This document shows, piece by piece, positions 1 to 5,792 of a DNA stretch of 6,171 bases (position 1 is its first letter; each line of letters begins with the position of its first letter). Both the position numbers and the translations under genes were made by a program. This stretch comes from an uncultured Pseudoxanthomonas sp. (lineage in GTDB: Bacteria > Pseudomonadota > Gammaproteobacteria > Xanthomonadales > Xanthomonadaceae): positions 1 to 6,171 of the forward strand of contig CAMLGZ010000045.1 of the NCBI GenBank assembly GCA_946479745.1, written 5' to 3'. Below the pieces are notes generated by a model that saw nothing but the letters and a program-made list of their open reading frames with translations, did no database searches and was not told the DNA's origin.

Positions 1-1704
1 ATGAGCAACAACTTCCTGCAGCTGTTCTTCGGCTGGGAGGCGGTGGGCCTGGTGTCGTACCTGCTGATCGGTTTCTGGTTCAAGCGTCCCAGCGCGATCT
101 TCGCCAATCTCAAGGCCTTCCTGGTCAACCGCGTTGGCGATTTCGGCTTTCTGCTGGGCATCGCGGCGGTGCTGTTCTGGTTCGGCACGCTGGATTACGC
201 GACCGTGTTCGCCAATGCGCCCATGCTGAAGGGCGTTACCGCCACGATCGTCACCGGCCACCCATGGGAAGTGGCGACCATCATCTGCATCTGCCTGTTC
301 ATCGGTGCGATGGGCAAATCGGCGCAGGTGCCGTTGCACGTGTGGCTGCCGGACTCGATGGAAGGCCCGACTCCGATCTCGGCGTTGATCCACGCCGCCA
401 CCATGGTCACGGCGGGTATCTTCATGGTGGCGCGTATGTCGCCGCTGTTCGAGATGTCGGAGACGGCGCTGAACTTCGTGTTGTTCATCGGGGCCACCAC
501 CGCCTTCTTCACTGGCCTGATCGGCATCGTGCAGAACGACATCAAGCGTGTGGTGGCGTACTCCACGCTGTCCCAGCTCGGCTACATGACCGTGGCGTTG
601 GGCGTATCGGCTTATTCGGCCGCGATCTTCCACCTGATGACCCATGCCTTCTTCAAGGCGCTGCTGTTCCTGGGCGCGGGCTCGGTGATCATCGCCATGC
701 ACCACGAGCAGGACATGCGCAAGATGGGCGGCCTGCGCAAGTACATGCCGATCACCTTCGTGACCATGTGGATCGGCACCCTGGCGCTGGTGGGCACGCC
801 GTTCTTCTCCGGCTTCTATTCCAAAGACACGATCATCGAGGCAGCCGAGCACCACGCGCACATGGCTCACAGCTGGGTTGCAACTTACGGCTATTGGGCG
901 GTGCTCGGCGGCGTGTTCGTGACCAGTTTCTACAGCTTCCGCCTGCTGTATCTGACCTTCCATGGCAAGGAACGTTTCCGTGATGCGCACGACGATCACG
1001 GCCACGGCCATGAGGCGCATGCGCATGACGACCACGCGCACGACGATCATGGTCATGGCGCCCATGAGCCGCATGAATCTCCGTGGGTGGTGACCGTTCC
1101 GTTGATCCTGCTGGCCATTCCCTCCATCGCGATCGGCTTCTTCACCATCGGGCCCATGCTGTTCGGCACCGGTTGGGACGGACATCATGCCTTGGAGACG
1201 ATCCCCGGTCAGGCGCTGACCTTCTTCAGTGGCGCGATCGATTTCATGGATCCAGCGCGCGACACGGTGATGGCGCTGAAGGAAGAGTTCCACAGCCCCT
1301 GGGGATTCGTGTGGCACGGCATGCAGGCGCCGCCATTCTGGTTGGCCTTGGCCGGGTTCCTCGCAGCCACCGGTCTTTATATCTTTGCTTCGCCCGAACT
1401 GCCGGCGCGCATGCGCCACAGCAAGGTCGGCGCGTTCCTGGCCAACATCCTGGACAAGAAATACTGGATGGATACGTTGTGGATCGGCGGTTTCGCCGGC
1501 GGCGGCGTGGCCTTGGGCGATCTTTCCAACGCCATAGACAGCAAGGTGATCGATGGCGTCGCGGTCAACGGCAGCGCCAAGCTGGTGGACATGGCCGCCA
1601 ACCTGTTGCGACGCACCCAATCGGGTTTCCTCTACCACTACGCCTTCGCGATGATCCTCGGCCTGATTGCACTGCTGGCCGTGCTCATCAAGTTTTGGCA
1701 ATGA
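1..1704 (+). CDS. nuoL: NADH-quinone oxidoreductase subunit L (NuoL), 5'-truncated by window edge
   Basis: Proton-pumping antiporter-like subunit at the distal end of the complex I membrane arm in the inner membrane. The 567 visible residues align with E. coli NuoL from about its residue 132. The Met at position 1 is therefore internal, and about 130 residues (TM1-4) lie off the left edge. Key residues seen (E. coli number in brackets): E13 (E144) in GWEAVG, D47 (D178), K106 (K229) in GKSAQ, H131 (H254), D180 (D303), H211 and H215 (H334, H338), K219 (K342), and K275-D276 (K399-D400) in YSKD. A His/Asp-rich loop spans residues 330-358, and a polar segment spans about 388-444. The C-terminal part (about 465-540) fits the lateral helix HL, followed by a last TM helix at about 543-566. 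The full protein should be near 700 residues, longer than E. coli's 613. The stop is at 1702-1704, 34 bases before nuoM. A Mrp antiporter subunit is the only alternative; the nuoM-nuoN context excludes it. Confidence 0.97.
   Translation: MSNNFLQLFFGWEAVGLVSYLLIGFWFKRPSAIFANLKAFLVNRVGDFGFLLGIAAVLFWFGTLDYATVFANAPMLKGVTATIVTGHPWEVATIICICLFIGAMGKSAQVPLHVWLPDSMEGPTPISALIHAATMVTAGIFMVARMSPLFEMSETALNFVLFIGATTAFFTGLIGIVQNDIKRVVAYSTLSQLGYMTVALGVSAYSAAIFHLMTHAFFKALLFLGAGSVIIAMHHEQDMRKMGGLRKYMPITFVTMWIGTLALVGTPFFSGFYSKDTIIEAAEHHAHMAHSWVATYGYWAVLGGVFVTSFYSFRLLYLTFHGKERFRDAHDDHGHGHEAHAHDDHAHDDHGHGAHEPHESPWVVTVPLILLAIPSIAIGFFTIGPMLFGTGWDGHHALETIPGQALTFFSGAIDFMDPARDTVMALKEEFHSPWGFVWHGMQAPPFWLALAGFLAATGLYIFASPELPARMRHSKVGAFLANILDKKYWMDTLWIGGFAGGGVALGDLSNAIDSKVIDGVAVNGSAKLVDMAANLLRRTQSGFLYHYAFAMILGLIALLAVLIKFWQ
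985..1068 (+). repeat. Imperfect direct repeat coding the His/Asp-rich loop of NuoL
   Basis: The segment 985-1014 is repeated with changes at 1036-1068 (offset 51-54 bases). Both copies start with GCGCACGACGATCA and end with CATGAG; the second has three extra bases. In the protein this gives AHDDHGHGHE and AHDDHGHGAHE, with a further AHDDHAH between them, so HDDH occurs three times. There are 12 His, 6 Asp and 2 Glu in residues 330-358. The loop sits between the segment ending YLTFHGKERFR and the next hydrophobic helix starting PWVV. If topology follows E. coli NuoL (TM13-TM14 loop), it faces the cytoplasm; that side is inferred, not seen. Confidence 0.8.
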
Positions 1705-1717
1705 ACGCCGCGGCGTT
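1704..1717. repeat. Perfect 14-bp palindrome in the nuoL-nuoM gap
   Basis: AACGCCGCGGCGTT reads identically on both strands. It begins on the last base of the nuoL stop codon and lies 21 bases before the nuoM start codon. As RNA it could form only a short 5-bp stem around a CGCG core, and no T-run follows, so it is not an intrinsic terminator. It could be a protein site, an mRNA processing or stabilising element, or chance in GC-rich DNA. Confidence 0.5.
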
Positions 1718-1738
1718 GAACTGACGGATTAATAACAC

Positions 1739-3250
1739 GTGTCGAACTGGCCTTTATTGAGTGTATTGATCTGGCTGCCCATGCTGGGCGGCGCGCTGAT
1801 CCTCGCGCTGGGCAATGCCCGTGCGAGCGCTGCGCGCTGGACCGCGCTGGGTGTGGCGCTGCTGACCTTCGTGGCCAGCATCGGTCTGCTGACCGGCATC
1901 AACCCGGCCGATCCGGGCATGCAGTTCGTGGAAGCGCACGCGTGGATCCCGGCCTACGATATCGGCTACAACCTGGGTGCAGACGGCATTTCCATCGCCC
2001 TGATCGTGCTGACCACGTTGACCACCGCGCTGGCGCTGATCGGCGCGTGGACGGTGATCGAGAAGCGCGTGAGCCAGTACGTGGCGGCGTTCCTGTTCCT
2101 GGAAGGCATGATGATCGGCGTGTTCTGCGCGACCGACGCCATGCTGTTCTACGTGTTCTTCGAGGCCATGCTGATTCCGATGTTCCTGATCATCGGCGTC
2201 TGGGGCGGGCCGCGCCGCATCTACGCTTCGGTCAAGTTCTTCCTGTACACCTTCCTCGGCTCGGTGCTGATGCTGGTCGGGTTGATCTACCTGTACCTCA
2301 AAGGCGGCAGCTTCCAGTTCGCCGATCTGTACCAGTTGTCGCTCAACGCCAAGGAACAGACCTGGCTGTTCTTCGCCTTCCTGATCGCCTTTGCGGTCAA
2401 GGTGCCGATGTTCCCGGTGCACACCTGGTTGCCGGATGCGCACGTGGAGGCGCCGACCGCAGGTTCGGTGATCCTGGCGGCGATCATGCTGAAGATCGGC
2501 GGATACGGCTTCCTGCGTTTTACCCTGCCGATCCTGCCCGATGCGGGCCACGAGTGGGCCTGGCTGGTGATCGCGCTGTCGCTGATCGGCGTGGTCTACG
2601 TGGGCCTAGTGGCGCTGGTGCAGGACGATATGAAGAAGCTGATCGCCTATTCGTCGGTTTCGCACATGGGCTTCGTGACCCTGGGCATCTTCATCGCCTT
2701 CGGCCTGATCCGCGACTACGGCAACCTGGACGGCGCGCGCCTGGGCCTGCAGGGCGCGATGGTGCAGATGATTTCGCACGGTTTCGTCTCCGGCGCCATG
2801 TTCTCCTGCGTCGGCGTGCTGTACGACCGCATGCATACGCGCATGATCCGCGACTACGGCGGCGTGGCCAACGTGATGCCGTGGTTTGCGGTGCTGTTCG
2901 TGTTTTTCGGCATGGCCAATGCCGGTCTGCCCGGGACCAGCGGTTTCGTCGGCGAGTTCATGGTCATCGTGGCGAGCTTCCAGAAGCATCCGTATCTCGC
3001 GCTGACCGCGGCCTCCACGCTGATCATCGGCGCGGCCTACACGCTGTGGCTGGTGAAGCGGGTGATGTATGGCGAGGTGGCCAACGCGCACGTGGCGGAA
3101 ATGAAGGATCTCAACGGTCGGGAAATACTGGTGCTTGGTGTGTTCGCATTGGGCGTGCTGGCGATCGGCATCTGGCCGAAGCCGCTGACCGACCTCATGG
3201 AGCCCTCGATCGCACAACTGGCGATGCAGCTCGCCAACAGCAAGCTGTAA
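1739..3250 (+). CDS. nuoM: NADH-quinone oxidoreductase subunit M (NuoM)
   Basis: Second antiporter-like proton-pumping subunit of the complex I membrane arm. At 503 residues it is close to E. coli NuoM (509), with about 14 hydrophobic segments. Key residues (E. coli number): E142 (E144) in FFEAMLIPMF, K221 (K234) in AVKVPMFPVHTWLPDAH, K252 (K265) in MLKIGGYGF, the DDMKKLIAYSSVSHMG segment at about 296-311, and E406 (E407) in SGFVGEF. The start is GTG at 1739. The N-terminus MSNWPLLSVLIWLPMLGGALI runs straight into TM1 as expected. The ribosome site is poor: only CGGA at 1725-1728, 10 bases from the start. Translation may therefore lean partly on coupling to nuoL, although the gap of 34 bases is long for that. 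Six bases separate its stop from nuoN. No damage or unusual composition is seen. Confidence 0.97.
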   Translation: MSNWPLLSVLIWLPMLGGALILALGNARASAARWTALGVALLTFVASIGLLTGINPADPGMQFVEAHAWIPAYDIGYNLGADGISIALIVLTTLTTALALIGAWTVIEKRVSQYVAAFLFLEGMMIGVFCATDAMLFYVFFEAMLIPMFLIIGVWGGPRRIYASVKFFLYTFLGSVLMLVGLIYLYLKGGSFQFADLYQLSLNAKEQTWLFFAFLIAFAVKVPMFPVHTWLPDAHVEAPTAGSVILAAIMLKIGGYGFLRFTLPILPDAGHEWAWLVIALSLIGVVYVGLVALVQDDMKKLIAYSSVSHMGFVTLGIFIAFGLIRDYGNLDGARLGLQGAMVQMISHGFVSGAMFSCVGVLYDRMHTRMIRDYGGVANVMPWFAVLFVFFGMANAGLPGTSGFVGEFMVIVASFQKHPYLALTAASTLIIGAAYTLWLVKRVMYGEVANAHVAEMKDLNGREILVLGVFALGVLAIGIWPKPLTDLMEPSIAQLAMQLANSKL

Positions 3251-3254
3251 GGAA
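3249..3254 (+). promoter_or_regulatory. Ribosome binding site of nuoN, overlapping the nuoM stop
   Basis: AAGGAA begins inside the nuoM TAA stop codon. Two ATG codons follow back to back at 3257 and 3260. The GGA core lies 3 bases from the first and 6 bases from the second, so the second ATG is better spaced. The overlap with the stop codon suggests translational coupling of nuoM and nuoN. Confidence 0.75.
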
Positions 3255-3256
3255 GA

Positions 3257-4705
3257 ATGATGACCACGCCGACGTTATCCGCCACCGCCGACCTGATGCC
3301 GTTGCTGCCCGAGCTGGTGCTGATCGGCGGCGCTTTCGCGCTGTTGATGCTGGACCTGTTCCTGGATAACCAGCGTCGCGTGATCACCCATGCGCTCACT
3401 CTGGCGCTGCTGGCCGGCGTGCTGGCCATGGTCGCCTGCGGTATAGGCGGGCAGGGCACCGTTTTCAACGGCATGTTCGTGCGCGACGTGATGGCCGACG
3501 TCAGCAAGGTGGTGATCCTGCTGGTGAGCGGGCTGTCGCTGCTGTACTCATGGCCCTACCTGCGCGAGCGCAAGCTCTATCAGGGCGAAGTGCCGGTGCT
3601 GATCCTGTTCGCCACGGCCGGCATGATGATGCTGGTATCGGCGGGCAACATGGTGCTGGTCTACCTGGGTCTGGAGCTGCTGGCGCTGTGCTCCTACGCG
3701 CTGGTCGCGCTGGACCGCGACAACGGTCTTTCCACCGAAGCGGGCATGAAGTACATCGTGCTTGGCTCGCTCGCTTCGGGGTTGCTGCTGTACGGCATGT
3801 CGCTGGTGTACGGCGCCACCGGTACGCTGGACCTGGCTGGCATCCATGCCGCCTCCACCCAGATCGCCGACAAGGCCCTGCTGCTGACCGGCGTGGTGTT
3901 CCTGGTTGCCGGTCTGGCGTTCAAGCTGGGCGCGGCGCCTTTCCATATGTGGCTGCCCGACGTCTATCAGGGCGCGCCGACGCCGATCACCTTGTTCATC
4001 AGCGCCGGCCCCAAGCTGGCCGCCTTCGGCATGGCCTACCGGCTGCTGGAGAACGGCGTGGGTCCGATGTCCGAGCAGTGGCATCTGATGCTCGCCGGGC
4101 TCGCCGCGGCTTCGCTGGTGATCGGCAACGTGATCGCCATCGCGCAGACCAATCTCAAGCGCATGCTGGCCTATTCGACGGTTTCGCACGTGGGTTTCCT
4201 GCTGTTGGGTCTGGCCGGCGGCGATGCGCGCGGTTATGCCGCCTCGTTGTTCTATGGCATCAGTTATGCGGTGATGTCGGCCGCGGCGTTCGGCGCCATC
4301 GTGGTGTTGTCGCGGCAGGGTTTCGAAGCCGACAAGATCGATGATTTCAAGGGTCTGAATGCACGCAACCCCTGGCAGGCCGGGCTGGTGCTGTGCGTCA
4401 TGGCCTCGCTGGCCGGTGTGCCGCCTTTCCTGGGCTTCTGGGCCAAGCTGGTGGTGCTGGGCGCAGCGCTGGATGCCGGACTGGTGTGGCTGGCGGTACT
4501 GGGCGTGATCTGCGCGGTGATCGGCGGCTATTACTACCTGCGCGTGATCAAGGTGATGTACTTCGACGAACCCGTCGGCGAGCTTCCCCCGGTGCGCAAG
4601 GACCGTGTGGTTCCAGTGGTGTTCGGCGTCAATGCGCTGGCGTTGCTGGTGCTGGGAATCTTCTGGAATCCGATCATGGCTTGGTGCCAGCAGGCCTTCG
4701 CCTGA
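3257..4705 (+). CDS. nuoN: NADH-quinone oxidoreductase subunit N (NuoN)
   Basis: Third antiporter-like subunit of the complex I membrane arm, lying between NuoM and the small subunits NuoA/J/K in the known structure. At 482 residues it matches E. coli NuoN (485). Residues seen (E. coli number): E140 (E133) in LGLELLALCSYALVAL, K165 (K158) in EAGMKYIVLGS, K223 (K217) in AFKLGAAPFHMWLPDVYQGAP, K253 (K247) in SAGPKLAAF, K301 in the QTNLKRMLAYSTVSHVGF segment, and K397 (K395) in FLGFWAKL. About 14 hydrophobic segments run from residue 14 to 472. The protein begins Met-Met, and the true start may be 3260, which has better ribosome-site spacing; the difference is one residue. It is the last nuo gene, as in the usual A-to-N order. 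No clear intrinsic terminator follows it before the tRNA. Confidence 0.97.
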   Translation: MMTTPTLSATADLMPLLPELVLIGGAFALLMLDLFLDNQRRVITHALTLALLAGVLAMVACGIGGQGTVFNGMFVRDVMADVSKVVILLVSGLSLLYSWPYLRERKLYQGEVPVLILFATAGMMMLVSAGNMVLVYLGLELLALCSYALVALDRDNGLSTEAGMKYIVLGSLASGLLLYGMSLVYGATGTLDLAGIHAASTQIADKALLLTGVVFLVAGLAFKLGAAPFHMWLPDVYQGAPTPITLFISAGPKLAAFGMAYRLLENGVGPMSEQWHLMLAGLAAASLVIGNVIAIAQTNLKRMLAYSTVSHVGFLLLGLAGGDARGYAASLFYGISYAVMSAAAFGAIVVLSRQGFEADKIDDFKGLNARNPWQAGLVLCVMASLAGVPPFLGFWAKLVVLGAALDAGLVWLAVLGVICAVIGGYYYLRVIKVMYFDEPVGELPPVRKDRVVPVVFGVNALALLVLGIFWNPIMAWCQQAFA

Positions 4706-4709
4706 AGTG

Positions 4710-4736
4710 GGTTTTTGCCTGACTGCAAGGCAAACC
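4710..4736 (+). other. Hairpin just after nuoN, without U-tract
   Basis: Inverted repeat starting 5 bases after the nuoN stop. GGTTT(TT)GCCT at 4710-4720 pairs with AGGCAAACC at 4728-4736: 9 pairs, a two-base bulge on the left arm and a 7-base loop. The sequence after it (CATCCCCATCC) has no T-run, and neither does the other strand, so it is not a standard intrinsic terminator. It could protect the 3' end of the nuo mRNA or mark a Rho-dependent end region. Confidence 0.45.
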
Positions 4737-4749
4737 ATCCCCATCCCGG

Positions 4750-4770
4750 CCTTCTCCTTGAAGGGGAAGC
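4750..4770. repeat. Inverted repeat / hairpin, possible degenerate dispersed palindrome
   Basis: GCTTCTCC-type arm at 4750-4757 pairs with GGGGAAGC at 4763-4770: 8 pairs including one G-T, loop TTGAA. It is preceded by the pyrimidine-rich CCATCCCCATCCCGG (4735-4749). The layout (C-rich lead, then a CTTCTCC/GGGGAAG palindrome) resembles short intergenic palindromes that recur in xanthomonad-type genomes. Only one copy is in this window, so repeat status is a guess. Confidence 0.4.
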
Positions 4771-4783
4771 AGAGAATGCGGGC

Positions 4784-4812
4784 TTGCAATAAAAGACCCG
4801 AGTCACCATAAT
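4784..4812 (+). promoter_or_regulatory. Sigma-70-type promoter of the initiator tRNA gene
   Basis: The -35 element is TTGCAA at 4784-4789 (4 of 6 consensus bases). The -10 element is CATAAT at 4807-4812 (5 of 6), with an ideal 17-bp spacer. Transcription would begin around 4819-4823, leaving only a 1-5 base leader before the mature tRNA at 4824. The bases after the -10 (TCCGC, 4813-4817) are fairly GC-rich, as is typical of stringently controlled stable-RNA promoters. That regulatory reading is inference. Confidence 0.75.
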
Positions 4813-4823
4813 TCCGCTTCTGA

Positions 4824-4900
4824 TGCGGGGTGGAGCAGTCTGGCAGCTCGTCGGGCTCATAACCCGAAGGTCGCAGGTTCAAATCCTGCCCCCGCTACCA
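4824..4900 (+). tRNA. Initiator tRNA-Met (fMet), anticodon CAT, CCA encoded
   Basis: A 77-base cloverleaf. Acceptor stem 4824-4830 pairs with 4890-4896, D stem GAGC/GCTC is at 4833-4836 and 4846-4849, and the anticodon stem TCGGG/CCCGA flanks loop CTCATAA with CAT at 4858-4860. The variable loop is AGGTC, and T stem GCAGG/CCTGC encloses TTCAAAT. Discriminator A4897 is followed by encoded CCA at 4898-4900. Initiator features are the three consecutive G-C pairs at the base of the anticodon stem (P-site selection), A11-U24 in the D stem, and an unpaired 1-72 position (formylation and rejection by EF-Tu). Positions 1 and 72 are both T here, where E. coli has C and A. The gene has its own promoter upstream and an intrinsic terminator 18 bases downstream. 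The same gene order (metY before rimP-nusA) is known in E. coli. Confidence 0.97.
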
Positions 4901-4918
4901 AGCTTTTCGGTTTCATGG

Positions 4919-4942
4919 AAAGCCTCTTGCAGAGGCTTTTTT
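4919..4942 (+). terminator. Intrinsic terminator after tRNA-fMet
   Basis: AGCCTCT (4921-4927) pairs with AGAGGCT (4931-4937) around a three-base TGC loop. The stem extends by two A-T pairs (4919-4920 with 4938-4939) and runs into six T's (4937-4942). This is a textbook Rho-independent terminator and would end both the tRNA transcript and any readthrough from nuo. Confidence 0.9.
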
Positions 4943-5010
4943 AGCGACCAAGGCCTGGGCTCGTGAAGGTGAATGTTCCCACCTGCACACCGGAATCCAG
5001 CAGTATCGGA

Positions 5011-5040
5011 CAAGGGGCCCATCAGGGCCCTTTGTTGTTT
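5011..5040 (+). terminator. Second terminator-like hairpin in the rimP leader (candidate attenuator)
   Basis: A 10-pair stem: CAAGGGGCCC (5011-5020) with GGGCCCTTTG (5025-5034), one G-T pair, tetraloop ATCA, followed by TTGTTT (5035-5040). It is GC-strong with an interrupted T-tract, so it is a plausible but less perfect intrinsic terminator. It lies 60 bases before the rimP start and no gene ends between it and the previous terminator. Either it backs up the first terminator or it conditionally stops rimP-nusA transcription. E. coli also has terminator structures between metY and rimP, and a rimP leader element has been described in enterics. Confidence 0.65.
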
Positions 5041-5099
5041 CCGGGCCATCACTTCTCTTAATTCACGATTTTCTTCCACTGCCGGCGAATCATCACCAC

Positions 5100-5789
5100 G
5101 TGAGCGACAAGGCAAAACAAATCGCGAACCTGCTTTCCCCCACGGTGCAGGCCCTGGGCCTGGAGCTGCTGGGCGCCGAGTACCTGCCCGCGCCGGGCAG
5201 CGCCACCTTGCGCCTGTATATCGACGTGACCGAGGCCGAACGGGACACGCGCATCGTCAACATCGAGGATTGCGAAGCAGTGAGCCGCGAGGTTTCCGCC
5301 CAGCTCGATGTCGAGGACCCGATCACCGGTAATTACACGCTGGAAGTGTCCTCGCCGGGCATCGAGCGCCCGCTGTTCACCCTGGCGCAGTTCGTGCGCC
5401 ACCAAGGCGAATCGGCCAAGGTCGTGCTGCGGCTGCCGCAGGAAGGCCGCCGTCGCCTGCAAGGCCCGATCCTGCGCATCGAAGGCAACAACATCGTCTT
5501 CCAGGTCGACAACGACGAGATGACGGTCGCATTCGAGAACGTGGACAAGGCCAGGATCATGCCCGACTGGGTGGCGCTGGGTTTCGCGCCGCAGCCCAAG
5601 AAGGCTGGCACGGCCAAGCCGGCCGCGGCCAAGACGGCACCGAAGAAAACGGCGCCAGTGAAGAAGGCGGCGAAGAAAGCGACCAAGAAAAAACCGGCCG
5701 GCAAATCGGCTTCCAAGAAACCGGCCCCCAAGCAACCGGGCCAGGCAAAACCCAACCAACCGGCGGCCAAGCGGCCGCGCGCGGAGTAA
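5100..5789 (+). CDS. rimP: Ribosome maturation factor RimP with Lys/Ala/Pro-rich C-terminal tail
   Basis: Cytoplasmic factor for late maturation of the 30S subunit; in E. coli it acts on pre-30S particles. Residues 1-157 align along the whole of E. coli RimP (150 residues). The alpha/beta N-terminal domain contains [20 protein letters not shown] at 56-75 and [15 protein letters not shown] at 79-93. The SH3-like C-terminal domain ends in [10 protein letters not shown] at 148-157. After it comes a tail to residue 229, very basic from about 164: 19 Lys and 2 Arg against one Glu in the last 66 residues, rich in KKA, KP and AAK steps and surely disordered. Such tails are not in E. coli RimP. The start is GTG at 5100, chosen because [20 protein letters not shown] matches the family N-terminus and no in-frame ATG or GTG lies just upstream. 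The ribosome site is weak (GGCGAA at 5084-5089). Its stop is 3 bases before nusA. Confidence 0.96.
   Translation: MSDKAKQIANLLSPTVQALGLELLGAEYLPAPGSATLRLYIDVTEAERDTRIVNIEDCEAVSREVSAQLDVEDPITGNYTLEVSSPGIERPLFTLAQFVRHQGESAKVVLRLPQEGRRRLQGPILRIEGNNIVFQVDNDEMTVAFENVDKARIMPDWVALGFAPQPKKAGTAKPAAAKTAPKKTAPVKKAAKKATKKKPAGKSASKKPAPKQPGQAKPNQPAAKRPRAE
5783..5786 (+). promoter_or_regulatory. Ribosome binding site of nusA inside the end of rimP
   Basis: GGAG forms the last coding bases of rimP and lies 6 bases from the nusA ATG at 5793. This is ideal spacing and implies that terminating rimP ribosomes feed nusA translation. Confidence 0.75.
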
Positions 5790-5792
5790 ACG

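Noticed and set aside
1..3. ATG at the window edge as the true nuoL start
   Set aside because: The next residues align with the TM5 region of NuoL (E13 equals E. coli E144), so the Met is internal and the gene continues off the left edge.
264..983. Plus-strand overlapping frames within nuo genes (264-983, 1083-1724, 1942-3369, 3550-4344)
   Set aside because: They are Arg/Gly/His-rich out-of-frame readings of nuoL, nuoM and nuoN with no domain signature.
1754..3217. Long minus-strand frames opposite nuoM
   Set aside because: They are frame shadows in high-GC coding DNA, with low-complexity Arg/His/Gln/Asp composition; nuoM on the + strand has full family motifs.
3548..4882. 444-codon open frame on the minus strand, beginning [15 protein letters not shown]
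   Set aside because: It is antisense to nuoN, and its N-terminus is the reverse translation of the tRNA-fMet gene, a familiar annotation artefact. It is rich in His, Gln and Arg and matches no family I recognise.
5035..5062. Candidate rimP promoter TTGTTT - 16 bp - CTTAAT
   Set aside because: Both boxes match consensus poorly, and the -35 would coincide with the T-tract of the second hairpin. It is too weak to annotate, though rimP must have some promoter or be fed by readthrough past 4942.
4973..5332. 119-codon plus frame crossing the rimP leader and rimP start
   Set aside because: It runs through the second terminator hairpin, is out of frame with rimP and has no recognisable content.
5685..5696. 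A6 run in the RimP tail (AAG AAA AAA CCG) as a programmed frameshift site
   Set aside because: The phase does not give a canonical X XXY YYZ slippery heptamer, and no downstream frame product or stimulator is evident.
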